The notes under the pieces were generated by a model that made no database searches, was not told where the DNA came from, and saw only the letters and a program-made list of their open reading frames with translations. Positions 19,897-27,450 of a stretch of DNA of 64,000 bases are shown one piece after another. Location of the stretch: assembly GCF_041431135.1 (NCBI RefSeq), contig NZ_CP107799.1:1612001-1676000 (forward strand). Direction: 5' to 3'. The DNA comes from Streptomyces sp. NBC_00554. Its GTDB lineage: Bacteria > Actinomycetota > Actinomycetes > Streptomycetales > Streptomycetaceae. Within the stretch, counting starts at the first letter, position 1, and each line of letters starts with the position of its first letter. A program made the translations under genes and the position numbers.

Positions 19897-20628
19897 TCAG
19901 TGATAGCCGTCTTTGCCGATCCGCAAAAGATCGCGGTCGACCAAGTGGGATCCGTTGAGGTGGGATCCGCCCAGGTGGGCTCCGTCCAAGTGGGGGAGGT
20001 GGTGGTCCATTCGCTCCCGCTTGGTCAGCAGATAGCTGAGGTTCTCCTCGCACGGCGGGATCAGCAGGGGGACCTGTTCGGCGACCTTGATGCCGTGGCG
20101 CAGCAGTGCCTCGCGCTTGCGCGGGTTGTTCGACATCAGCCGCACGGACCGCACGCCGAGGTCGTGCAGGATCTCCGCCGCCACCCGGTAGTCGCGGGCG
20201 TCCACCGGCAGGCCCTGGGCGAGGTTCGCCTCGACGGTGTCCATGCCCTCCGACTGGAGCTGCATCGCACGGAGCTTGGCGAGCAGGCCTATGCCCCGGC
20301 CCTCGTGGCCCCGGAGGTAGACGAGGATGCCGCGGCCCTCCGCCACGATGGCGCGCAGCGCGGCGGCGAGCTGGTCACCGCATTCGCAGTGCATGGATCC
20401 GAAGGCGTCCCCGGTCAGGCACTCCGAATGAAGACGGGTGAGCGTGTCCCCTTCCCCGATATCGGCCAAGTCCCCGTACACCAGGGCCACTTGTTCCTCT
20501 TCACGGTCGTGGTCGAGGTAACCGACCGCGTGGAAAGCGCCGTACACGGTGGGCAATGGGGCAATCACGACGCGTTCGACACCTGTGAGGTGGGCATTCC
20601 CGCCGAGTACTCCAAAGTTATCTGTCAT
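19897..20628 (-). CDS. GTP cyclohydrolase II, Tyr-to-Met variant (FAPy-forming type)
   Basis: A 243-residue RibA-family enzyme. Zinc ligands are Cys70, Cys81 and Cys83 (SECLTGDAFGSMHCECG), with GHEGRGIGL at 107-115. The residue matching the conserved active-site tyrosine (RAYALQ in E. coli) is Met122 (RAMQLQ). From memory, the Streptomyces coelicolor homologue SCO6655 carries the same substitution and stops at the formylamino-pyrimidine (FAPy) intermediate. The enzyme here is thus probably not a riboflavin enzyme. The C-terminus ends in a pentapeptide-like tail, HLDGA-HLGGS-HLNGS. ATG 20628 follows TAGGA. Only 38 bp separate it from the divergent creatininase-like gene, and it heads the five-gene operon. 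Confidence 0.85.
   Translation of the reverse strand: MTDNFGVLGGNAHLTGVERVVIAPLPTVYGAFHAVGYLDHDREEEQVALVYGDLADIGEGDTLTRLHSECLTGDAFGSMHCECGDQLAAALRAIVAEGRGILVYLRGHEGRGIGLLAKLRAMQLQSEGMDTVEANLAQGLPVDARDYRVAAEILHDLGVRSVRLMSNNPRKREALLRHGIKVAEQVPLLIPPCEENLSYLLTKRERMDHHLPHLDGAHLGGSHLNGSHLVDRDLLRIGKDGYH
19942..20001 (-). repeat. 15-bp periodic repeat encoding the tail of GTP cyclohydrolase
   Basis: Four consecutive 15-bp units starting at 19942, 19957, 19972 and 19987 share the AGGTGGGATCCG-type core. They encode HL-containing pentapeptides at the C-terminus. Confidence 0.8.
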
Positions 20629-20666
20629 GATCTGATTCCTAAGCAGAGTCGAAAGGCCGTGAAAAC

Positions 20667-21497
20667 ATGAGTGGTTCGGGAACGCGCTCGACGGTATCCG
20701 GTCTGTTGCCGGTTGACACCACCGAAGACGTACGGGCGCGCGGGGCGGATGTGTCACGGCAGGTCGCCGTGCTTCCGGTCGGAAGCTTCGAACAACACGG
20801 TGCGTTCCTGCCGCTCGCGACGGACACGCTCGTCGCGTGTGCCATCGCGCGGGAGGTCGCCGCCGCGTATCCGGTCCATCTCCTTCCTCCGGTGACGATC
20901 TCCTGCTCGCACGAGCACGCCGCGTGGCCGGGGACCGTCAGCATCTCTTCCGTCACGCTCCACGCGGTGGTCAGGGACATCGCCGATTCGCTCCGCCGGT
21001 CCGGCGTCGACACGCTGGTGCTGGTCAACGGACACGGCGGAAACTACGTACTGGGCAATGTGGTTCAGGAATCCGCGGGCAGCGGTACGCGGATGGCGCT
21101 TTTCCCGGCCATGGAGGACTGGGACGCCGCGAGGGAACGGGCCGGAGTACAGACCTCGCTGCTCAGCGATATGCACGCGGGGGAAATAGAGACCTCCATT
21201 CTTCTGCACGCCCATCCGGAATTGGTCAAGGCCGGTTACGAGACTTCCGATTTCCTCGCGGACGACCGGCGGCATCTGCTCACCCTCGGTATGTCCGCCT
21301 ATACCGAGTCCGGTGTCATCGGCCGTCCCTCGATGGCCAGCGCCGAGAAGGGGAAGGAACTCCTGGCCGGGCTGACCGAGGCGTTCGCGGCGTATTTCTC
21401 CCTGGTGACGGCCAAGACACTGCCCTTGGAAACCGGGAGTTCGGAGACCGGGAGCGGCGAGACCGGGAGTCGCAGGACCGGGACTGCGGAGATCTGA
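20667..21497 (+). CDS. Creatininase-family amidohydrolase, possible FAPy deformylase
   Basis: A 276-residue creatininase-family metal hydrolase. Metal-binding motifs are visible in order: VGSFEQHGAFLPLATDT (about 38-54), HEHAAWPGT, NGHGGNY and DMHAGEIETS. The family includes creatininase, the mycofactocin peptidase MftE and the archaeal FAPy deformylase ArfB. Because it starts 38 bp from a FAPy-type GTP cyclohydrolase, deformylation of that product is the attractive assignment; this is inference. The last 25 residues are an ETGSx repeat tail with no family counterpart. The 3' end overlaps the convergent membrane-protein gene by 199 bp. Confidence 0.8.
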   Translation: MSGSGTRSTVSGLLPVDTTEDVRARGADVSRQVAVLPVGSFEQHGAFLPLATDTLVACAIAREVAAAYPVHLLPPVTISCSHEHAAWPGTVSISSVTLHAVVRDIADSLRRSGVDTLVLVNGHGGNYVLGNVVQESAGSGTRMALFPAMEDWDAARERAGVQTSLLSDMHAGEIETSILLHAHPELVKAGYETSDFLADDRRHLLTLGMSAYTESGVIGRPSMASAEKGKELLAGLTEAFAAYFSLVTAKTLPLETGSSETGSGETGSRRTGTAEI

Positions 21498-22558
21498 ACC
21501 TCGGGGGTCTGCACCTCGGAGATCTGCACCTCGGCGGTCGCTGATCGTCGGCATTCTTCGTGCCCTCCTGCGCTCTCCTCGCGGGGGCGCCGGAGCGCCG
21601 CCGCCCACCGGACGACCAGGACGGCGACGCCGGGCAGGCTCGCGGCGAAGCTGAGCACGCCGTAGACCACGGCGACAGTAAGGCCCATGCTCGCGCCGAG
21701 CCCCGCGGCACCGAACGCCCAGGCGGCGACGCCCTCACGCGGGCCCCAGCCGCCGACGTTCAGGGGCAGCCCCATGGCGATCAGGGCCAGCAGCGCCAAC
21801 GGCAGCAACTCGGCGGGGGACGCGGTGGATCCGGCGACGCGGGCGGCGAGCAGGAACGTGGCCAGGTGACCGGCCAGCACCACGACCGAGGAAAGCGCCA
21901 GGCCCGGCCAGCTCCCCCGGGCGAGCAGAGTGCCGCGTGCTTCGACGAGCGCGGCGCGGAAGGCACCGTACCGCTGGGAGCGGCTGGGCGTCCGCACCCG
22001 GCGCACCGCGCCGACGGTCACGACTCCGCACACCGAGACGATCGCCAGGACCAGGGCGAAGTGGCGGGTCTCCGTGAGCACCGGGGACGGCTGGGTGAGC
22101 AGCACCACCACTCCGACCACGGCCAACACCGCCTGGCCCGCGGTCCGTTCCAGGACCACCGCCCGTACGCCGCGCCCGACGTCCCCGGCGCTCTGGCCGT
22201 GCCGTACGGCGCGGTGCACATCGCCGAGGACCCCGCCGGGCAGCGCCGCGTTGAGGAACAGCGCCCGGTAGTAGTCCGCGACGGCCTGCACCAGCGGCAG
22301 CCGGATCCGCAGCCCGCGCGCCACCAGGCACCAACGCCAGGCGCTGAACACCGTGGTGACCAGCCCGATCGCGACGGCCGCAAGCAGCGCCATCCCGTCG
22401 ACCCTCCGCAGCCCGTCCAGGAAGACACCCGTACCGAGCCGCCAGAGCAGCACCGCGAGAATCACGGCACCGGCGACGGTGCCGATGTGGGTGCGGATCC
22501 GGCGGGAGTTGACGCGGGTGCGCTTCGGACTCGTGGTCACGTCCGCCCCCGCGCTCAC
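21299..22558 (-). CDS. UPF0104/lysylphosphatidylglycerol synthase TM-like membrane protein
   Basis: A 419-residue integral membrane protein of the LPG-synthase-TM/UPF0104 (flippase-like) family. The marks are PGGVLGDVHRAVRHG, VLERTAGQAVLAVVGVV and LPLNVGGWGPREGVAAW, with about eight hydrophobic helices up to residue 325. The final 95 residues are not membrane-like and read through a 15-bp repeat array as EVQIS-type pentapeptides, then run antisense to the creatininase coding region. GTG 22558 overlaps the methyltransferase stop (GTGA). It is the last gene of the five-gene operon and could move a lipid-linked or glycosylated product across the membrane (inference). Confidence 0.75.
   Translation of the reverse strand: MSAGADVTTSPKRTRVNSRRIRTHIGTVAGAVILAVLLWRLGTGVFLDGLRRVDGMALLAAVAIGLVTTVFSAWRWCLVARGLRIRLPLVQAVADYYRALFLNAALPGGVLGDVHRAVRHGQSAGDVGRGVRAVVLERTAGQAVLAVVGVVVLLTQPSPVLTETRHFALVLAIVSVCGVVTVGAVRRVRTPSRSQRYGAFRAALVEARGTLLARGSWPGLALSSVVVLAGHLATFLLAARVAGSTASPAELLPLALLALIAMGLPLNVGGWGPREGVAAWAFGAAGLGASMGLTVAVVYGVLSFAASLPGVAVLVVRWAAALRRPREESAGGHEECRRSATAEVQISEVQTPEVQISAVPVLRLPVSPLPVSELPVSKGSVLAVTREKYAANASVSPARSSFPFSALAIEGRPMTPDSV
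21429..21533. repeat. 15-bp periodic array shared by two convergent genes
   Basis: Seven 15-bp units beginning at 21429. The first four share GAGACCGGGAG-type cores and the last three GAGATCTGCACCTCG-type cores. Both strands are coding in part: ETGSx on plus, EVQxx/xLPVS on minus. Confidence 0.85.
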
Positions 22559-23487
22559 AGCGCCCCACCCGTCGGCCGGGGAAGCGCCAGCACATCGCTG
22601 TGGTGGACCACCACGCGCAGTTCACCCGCGGCGGCCGCCGCCACCCGGGACCGCAGATACGTCTCTGCGTGGGCGGCGAGTTCGGGTCGCTCCTCGCAGG
22701 CCGCGCCGACCCAGCCGCGCAGCCACTCCTCGGTGAGCGCGGCGGTGTCGGGGCCGAGCCGCCAGGGGCTCGGGTGGGTGCGGACCGTCGCGCCGTAGCG
22801 GGCGAAGGCCTCGCAGGTGGCCGTGATGGCTTCGGGACCGAGCAGGTCACCGCGGCGCTGGTGGGCGTTGAACGCCTCGGCGAACTCGGCGTCGAGCGGT
22901 TCGGCCGGGGTGAATTCGACCCGGCCGACGACGGAGAGCGTCAGCAGGGCCGGCACTCCGGCGCCCGCACAGGCCGCCGCGAGGCGGTCGATCTCGTCAC
23001 CGGTGAGCACGTCGAGCAGCGCGGAGGCCGTCACCAGCGAGGCCCCGGCCAAGGCGTCCGCGGTCAGCCGGCCGATGTCACCGCGCTGCGTGGTGACCGT
23101 GACCCGGCTGCCGTCGGCGGCAGCGCGCGGTGCGCCCACCGTCGCGAAGTGGAGCAGATAGGGGTCCCGGTCGTGCAGGATCCAGTGCTGACCGCCGTCG
23201 AGCCTGGGCGCGAGCCAGCGGCCCATGGACCCCGTGCCACAGCCGAGGTCGTGAATCACCAGGTCGTCGCCGCGTACCGGCCGGTTCGCGAGACGGATAC
23301 GCAGCGGGTCCAGCAAGTCGGACGCCCGTGCGGCGGCATCGGCGCCTTCGCGCAGCTGCAGCCACTGGGGCGCGTAACGAGGCACGTCATCGGCGCCGAC
23401 CGCGTCGACGCGCTCCCCCGGCACTCCCGCCCGAATCTCCGGCTCGGGCACGCCGGGCAGACCTGAGGGAGTGGTGGCCGTACTCAT
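22555..23487 (-). CDS. SAM-dependent methyltransferase
   Basis: A 310-residue class I methyltransferase-like protein. The SAM-binding motif I is VIHDLGCGTGSMGRWLAPRL (about residues 65-84), followed by HDRDPYLLHFA, the acidic second strand. ATG 23487 overlaps the glycosyltransferase stop (ATGA), and the stop overlaps the membrane-protein start. The substrate is unknown. Position between a glycosyltransferase and a flippase-like protein suggests tailoring of a small molecule. Confidence 0.8.
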   Translation of the reverse strand: MSTATTPSGLPGVPEPEIRAGVPGERVDAVGADDVPRYAPQWLQLREGADAAARASDLLDPLRIRLANRPVRGDDLVIHDLGCGTGSMGRWLAPRLDGGQHWILHDRDPYLLHFATVGAPRAAADGSRVTVTTQRGDIGRLTADALAGASLVTASALLDVLTGDEIDRLAAACAGAGVPALLTLSVVGRVEFTPAEPLDAEFAEAFNAHQRRGDLLGPEAITATCEAFARYGATVRTHPSPWRLGPDTAALTEEWLRGWVGAACEERPELAAHAETYLRSRVAAAAAGELRVVVHHSDVLALPRPTGGAL

Positions 23488-24686
23488 GCCGCCCTCCTGG
23501 GTTCCCGCGGCAGCCGTCCCAGGACGCCGGCCAGGCTCCGGGCCGTGGTGGCCCAGCCGTTCAGCGCGGCACGCCGGCCGCGGGCGGCCGCCTTCAGACG
23601 ACGGCGTACGTCGGCCTCGCCGAACCAGCCGCGCAGTTCCACGGCGAGAGCCGCCGGGTCCTCCGGTGGTACGAGGATGCCGGGCACTCCGCCGTCGGGT
23701 GCGCGCCCGACGGCCTCGGGCAGGCCGCCGACGTCGGTCGCAAGGACCGGGATGCCGCGCGCGAGCGCCTCGGTGACGGCCATGCCGTACGTCTCGGCGT
23801 AAGAGGTGAGGACCATCAGGTCCGCCGCAGCGTAGCTCGCGTCGAGTTCGGCGCCCACCTGCGGTCCGGCCAGGTGCAGCCGGTCGCCGAGGCCGTGCTT
23901 CTCGATCAGGGCGCGGAGCTCGGTGACGTACGCCGGATCCTGGCCGAGTGCGCCGACGCAGACGCAGCTCCAGGGCAGGTCGGTGACGGTCGCGAGGGCC
24001 TCGACCAGCCGGTGCTGCCCCTTGCGCGGGGTGACCGCCGCGACGCACAGCAGCCGCGAGACCCCGTCGGTGCCGGAGGCGATCGGCGCGATGTCGGCGC
24101 CGGGTTCGGCGACATGGACCCGGTCGGGGGCGAGCCCGTGGTGGGCCACGAGCCGGCGCACCGCCCATTCGCTGGTGGCCACGACGGCCGACACGGCCCG
24201 CAGCGTCGTACGTTCCTTGGCGTCCAGTTCGGCCGCCACGGCAGGTGCGAGCCCCGTCTCGTCGCCGAGCGGCAGGTGCACGAGGACGGTGAGGGCGAGC
24301 CGTTCGGCCTCGGGGACGATGATCTCGGGGACGCCGCAGGCGACGAGTCCGTCGAGCAGGACGGTTGTGCCGTCCGGCAGTTCCCGCAGCGTGCGGGCGA
24401 GTTCGGTGCGGGCGGCGGCTCCGGGGCGCGGCCACTCGCCCGCGACGGCGTGCCGGTGGACCTGCCAGCCGAAGCCGGGCAGGTCCAGGCAGAGCCGGCG
24501 GTCATACGCGTTGCCGCCGCTCGGCGCGGCCGGGTCGTCGACGCCGCCCGGCATGACGAAGTGCACGGAGTTCAGGGACATGGGGATGATCTCGGCCTTC
24601 TGGAGAGCCGCGTTCTGCACCGGCACGTAGTTCAGGGAAGCCTGGTTCCCGTTCACGGATGCCTGGTCGATGGTCGTGTCGGTCAC
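23484..24686 (-). CDS. GT4-family glycosyltransferase
   Basis: A 400-residue retaining GT-B glycosyltransferase. The C-terminal GT4 pattern is clear: [15 protein letters not shown], the [27 protein letters not shown] segment and the EX7E motif in [27 protein letters not shown]. The N-terminal 36 residues before [13 protein letters not shown] are poorly conserved-looking, so an internal start is possible. GTG 24686, however, overlaps the PTPS stop (GTGA) like the other junctions in this operon. Donor and acceptor are unknown. Confidence 0.8.
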   Translation of the reverse strand: MTDTTIDQASVNGNQASLNYVPVQNAALQKAEIIPMSLNSVHFVMPGGVDDPAAPSGGNAYDRRLCLDLPGFGWQVHRHAVAGEWPRPGAAARTELARTLRELPDGTTVLLDGLVACGVPEIIVPEAERLALTVLVHLPLGDETGLAPAVAAELDAKERTTLRAVSAVVATSEWAVRRLVAHHGLAPDRVHVAEPGADIAPIASGTDGVSRLLCVAAVTPRKGQHRLVEALATVTDLPWSCVCVGALGQDPAYVTELRALIEKHGLGDRLHLAGPQVGAELDASYAAADLMVLTSYAETYGMAVTEALARGIPVLATDVGGLPEAVGRAPDGGVPGILVPPEDPAALAVELRGWFGEADVRRRLKAAARGRRAALNGWATTARSLAGVLGRLPREPRRAA

Positions 24687-25081
24687 AGCGCACGCTCGTA
24701 ACTCGCCCAGGCGATGTGCGACTCGTGCAGGGTGACGGTGATGCCCGCGAGCCCTTGGGCGCCCTCGCCCAGCGCCCCGGCGTGCACGCGGTCGGCGAGG
24801 CGGTCGGCGATGACCTTGGCCAGGAACTCCGTCGAGGTGTTGGTGCCCTTGAAGACCGGTTCGTTGTCGAGGTTGCGGTAGTTCAGGTCGCTTACGACAG
24901 CGCCGAGCTCCTGGGTGGCCAGCCCGATGTCGACGACGATGTTGTCGTCGTCCAGCTCGGCGCGGCGAAAGGTGGCGTCCACCAGGAACGTCGCCCCGTG
25001 CAGGCGCTGCGCGGGGCCGAAGACCTCGCCACGGAAGCTGTGGGCGATCATCAGGTGATCGCGGACGGTGATGCTGAACAA
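24683..25081 (-). CDS. 6-pyruvoyltetrahydropterin synthase/QueD homologue lacking key residues
   Basis: A 132-residue PTPS/QueD fold. Zinc-site histidines His14 and His28 are present. Aligned to E. coli QueD (HKCGRLHGHSF), the local sequence [10 protein letters not shown] has Ala24 for the nucleophilic cysteine and Ala30 for the third zinc histidine. The C-terminal [12 protein letters not shown] keeps the conserved glutamate (Glu120). The chemistry must therefore differ from PTPS or QueD. A TTG start at 25081 is supported by GGAGGG seven bases upstream. From memory, S. coelicolor SCO6650 is a structurally studied relative clustered with the Met-type GTP cyclohydrolase SCO6655. Confidence 0.8.
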   Translation of the reverse strand: MFSITVRDHLMIAHSFRGEVFGPAQRLHGATFLVDATFRRAELDDDNIVVDIGLATQELGAVVSDLNYRNLDNEPVFKGTNTSTEFLAKVIADRLADRVHAGALGEGAQGLAGITVTLHESHIAWASYERAL

Positions 25082-25162
25082 CGGACGACCCTCCAGGTGC
25101 GGTGCGTCTGATCCCCTGCCGGGACCGTGCCGTGTAGTACGGCTGGTCCGTACTCCTTGTTC

Positions 25163-25199
25163 AGCTGCCTGTTCCCCTTTCTTCGGAGGTCAGGCAGCT
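25163..25199. terminator. Hairpin between MDR dehydrogenase and PTPS-like genes
   Basis: AGCTGCCTG (25163-25171) pairs perfectly with CAGGCAGCT (25191-25199). It may terminate or attenuate readthrough from the dehydrogenase, leaving the PTPS-led operon with its own promoter in the remaining 80 bp. Confidence 0.5.
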
Positions 25200-25209
25200 T
25201 GTTCCGGAC

Positions 25210-26190
25210 TCAAACCCCGTCGTAGACCACGCGGTGACACAAGGCGGGTATCGAACCGGAAGCCAATTTGCCCATCGCGTCGGGCAGTTCCTCGAATCGG
25301 CACTCGCCCGTGACAAGCGCGTCGAAGGCGGGGTCGGCGAGCAGTTCGAGGGCGAGCGCGAACCGGTCGGCGTACGTACGGCCCGCTCGCCGCGCGGGGG
25401 AAAGGGAACCCACCTGGCTGCTGCGGACCGTCAGGCGCCGCGAGTGGAAGGCCTCCCCCAGCGGCAGGCTGATCCGCCGGTCGCCGTACCAGCTGAGTTC
25501 GATCACGGTGCCTTCAGGGGCGAGGAGTTCCAGCGCCCGCGAGAGCCCGGACTCGGTGGCGCTGGCGTGCACGACGAGGTCGAGATCGCCGGCCGCGTCC
25601 TCGGGAAGCGCGAAGTCGACACCGAGTGCCCGCGCGATGTCACCGCGTGCCGGATCGGCGTCGACGAGCTGGACCCTTACCCCCGGGAACCGGGCAAGGA
25701 GCGCGGCGACGGAGCAGCCGACCATGCCGCCGCCCACCACCGCGATCCGGTCGCCGATCAGCGGCGCGGCGTCCCACAGGGCGTTCACCGCGGTCTCCAC
25801 GGTCCCGGCGAGCACGGCGCGCGAGGCCGGCACGGAATCCGGTACGACGGTCACGGCGCTCGCGGGGACGACGTACCGCGTCTGGTGCGGATACAGGCAG
25901 AAGACGGTCCGGCCGAGCAGCGCCGCGGGCCCCTCCTCCACCAGGCCGACGTTGAGATAGCCGTACTTCACGGGTGCCGGGAAATCGCCGTCCTGGAACG
26001 GTGCGCGCATCGCGGTGTACTGGTTCTCCGGTACACCGCCACGGAAGACGAGGGTCTCGGTACCCCGGCTCACCCCGGAATAGAGCGTGCGTACGAGCAC
26101 CTCGTCCTCGGCGGGTTCCGACAAGGCTGTTTCCCGTATCTCGCCGTGTCCCGGCGAGCCGATCCAGAAGGCTCGGGCTGTGAGTTCCAT
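25210..26190 (-). CDS. Zinc-type MDR dehydrogenase
   Basis: A 326-residue medium-chain dehydrogenase/reductase. It has the GroES-like N-terminal half (LVRTLYSGVSRGTETLVFRG), then a Rossmann core IAVVGGGMVGCSVAALLARFP, the LVDADPAR acidic turn and GTVIELSWYGDR. Such proteins are often called 2-desacetyl-2-hydroxyethyl bacteriochlorophyllide or threonine dehydrogenase-like; the true substrate is unknown. The cysteine-rich structural zinc lobe is missing. ATG 26190 follows AGGGGACC. It is upstream of the PTPS-led operon on the same strand with a 128-bp gap that contains a hairpin. Confidence 0.75.
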   Translation of the reverse strand: MELTARAFWIGSPGHGEIRETALSEPAEDEVLVRTLYSGVSRGTETLVFRGGVPENQYTAMRAPFQDGDFPAPVKYGYLNVGLVEEGPAALLGRTVFCLYPHQTRYVVPASAVTVVPDSVPASRAVLAGTVETAVNALWDAAPLIGDRIAVVGGGMVGCSVAALLARFPGVRVQLVDADPARGDIARALGVDFALPEDAAGDLDLVVHASATESGLSRALELLAPEGTVIELSWYGDRRISLPLGEAFHSRRLTVRSSQVGSLSPARRAGRTYADRFALALELLADPAFDALVTGECRFEELPDAMGKLASGSIPALCHRVVYDGV

Positions 26191-26310
26191 GAGGGTCCCC
26201 TGAACGATCCGGCAGATCTTCACGTACGGAGCGGTGACAAGCCGCGCACTGTACGCGGCGTTGATCGACTCTGTCATACGGGCCGACCGGCGCGACATCA
26301 GGCGACTGCG

Positions 26311-27450
26311 TCAGAAGGCGTGGGAGTCCGGCTGGGACACGAGCGAACGGACCTCGTTCGCCAGTACCCGGCCCGTGTCCACCTCGGGAGAGACCAGTCG
26401 GGTGCGGGTGAGGGCGAAGGAGAGGCCCCGCTCGCGGTCGGCGAAGGCGATGCTGCCGCCGCTTCCGTGGTGGCCGAAGGATGTCGTCTCCCTCGCCATT
26501 TCGGGCAGGCCGAGGAAGTAGCCGAGCCCCTTGGTGGACCTGCCGAGGAACGTCCTGTCCTTGCCGTCGACCGCTACGGCGGAGGCGAGCCGTGTCCGCT
26601 CCGGGGTGAGCAGCCGTACGCCGTCGACCTCGCCGAGGAGCGCGGCGTACATGCGCGCCGCCGCCCGTGCGGTGGTCGTACCGCCGGCGGGCAGGTCCGC
26701 GAGCAGGTAGTCGCGGCGGTTGGCCAGTTCGGCGGTGGTCCACACGCTGCGGTTCGGTGCGACGAGCCGGACGAAGGGCACGGACGGCGGCAGGCTTTCC
26801 AGGTACGCCGCCCAGTCGCCCTCCACCAGCGGTGCCGTGCGCGGCAGTTCGCTCTCCGGCAGTCCGTAGAAGAGCTCGTCGGCGACGCCGAGGGGCTCCG
26901 CGACGTACGTGCGCAGCGCCTCGGCCGGAGTCAGGCCGGTGATCCGGCGCACGGTCTCGCCGAGGATCCAGCCGAACGTCCAGCCGTGGTAGCCGCTGGC
27001 GGTGCCGGGCTCCCACAGGGGTTCCTGCGCCGCGACGATCGCGCACATCGTGTCCCAGTCGCACAGCTCGGCCGGGGTGATGGCGGCGGGCAGCTGCGGT
27101 ACGCCCGTGGCGTGGGTCAGGGCGTGCCGTACGGTGGCGCGGTCCTTGCCGTGGGCTCCGAACTCGGGCCAGTAGTGGGCGATCGGGGTGTCGTAGTCGA
27201 TCAGCCCGCGGTCGGCGAGGATGTGAACGAGGGTCGCGGTGAAGCCCTTGCCGAGCGAGAAGCTGTGGATCAGCGTGTCGGGTGCGAGGGCTCTGCCCGG
27301 GGAGGCGTCGCCCGCGCACGCGTCGACGATCAGCTCGCCGTCGAGATACACCGCTACCTGGAGACCGTTCTCCTGCCCCGACTCCACGAGCCGTTCGAGG
27401 ACGGCACCCACCCGCGCCCGCATCCGTGCACCCACGTCGTCGCGACTCAC
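26311..27450 (-). CDS. Beta-lactamase-family serine hydrolase
   Basis: A 379-residue serine hydrolase of the class C beta-lactamase/esterase type. The SxxK box is SFSLGKGF (serine near residue 66), the YxN-equivalent is SGYHGWTFGWILGE, and a late FGHHGSGGS segment stands where KTG/HxG lies. No signal peptide is seen. GTG 27450 overlaps the stop of the upstream MFS gene (GTGA), which decides the start and indicates co-transcription under the TetR palindromes near 29.1 kb. The physiological substrate is unknown. Confidence 0.75.
   Translation of the reverse strand: MSRDDVGARMRARVGAVLERLVESGQENGLQVAVYLDGELIVDACAGDASPGRALAPDTLIHSFSLGKGFTATLVHILADRGLIDYDTPIAHYWPEFGAHGKDRATVRHALTHATGVPQLPAAITPAELCDWDTMCAIVAAQEPLWEPGTASGYHGWTFGWILGETVRRITGLTPAEALRTYVAEPLGVADELFYGLPESELPRTAPLVEGDWAAYLESLPPSVPFVRLVAPNRSVWTTAELANRRDYLLADLPAGGTTTARAAARMYAALLGEVDGVRLLTPERTRLASAVAVDGKDRTFLGRSTKGLGYFLGLPEMARETTSFGHHGSGGSIAFADRERGLSFALTRTRLVSPEVDTGRVLANEVRSLVSQPDSHAF

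Noticed and set aside
21429-21533. CRISPR-like regularly spaced repeats
   Set aside because: The 15-bp units are contiguous, degenerate and in coding frame, with no spacers and no cas genes nearby.
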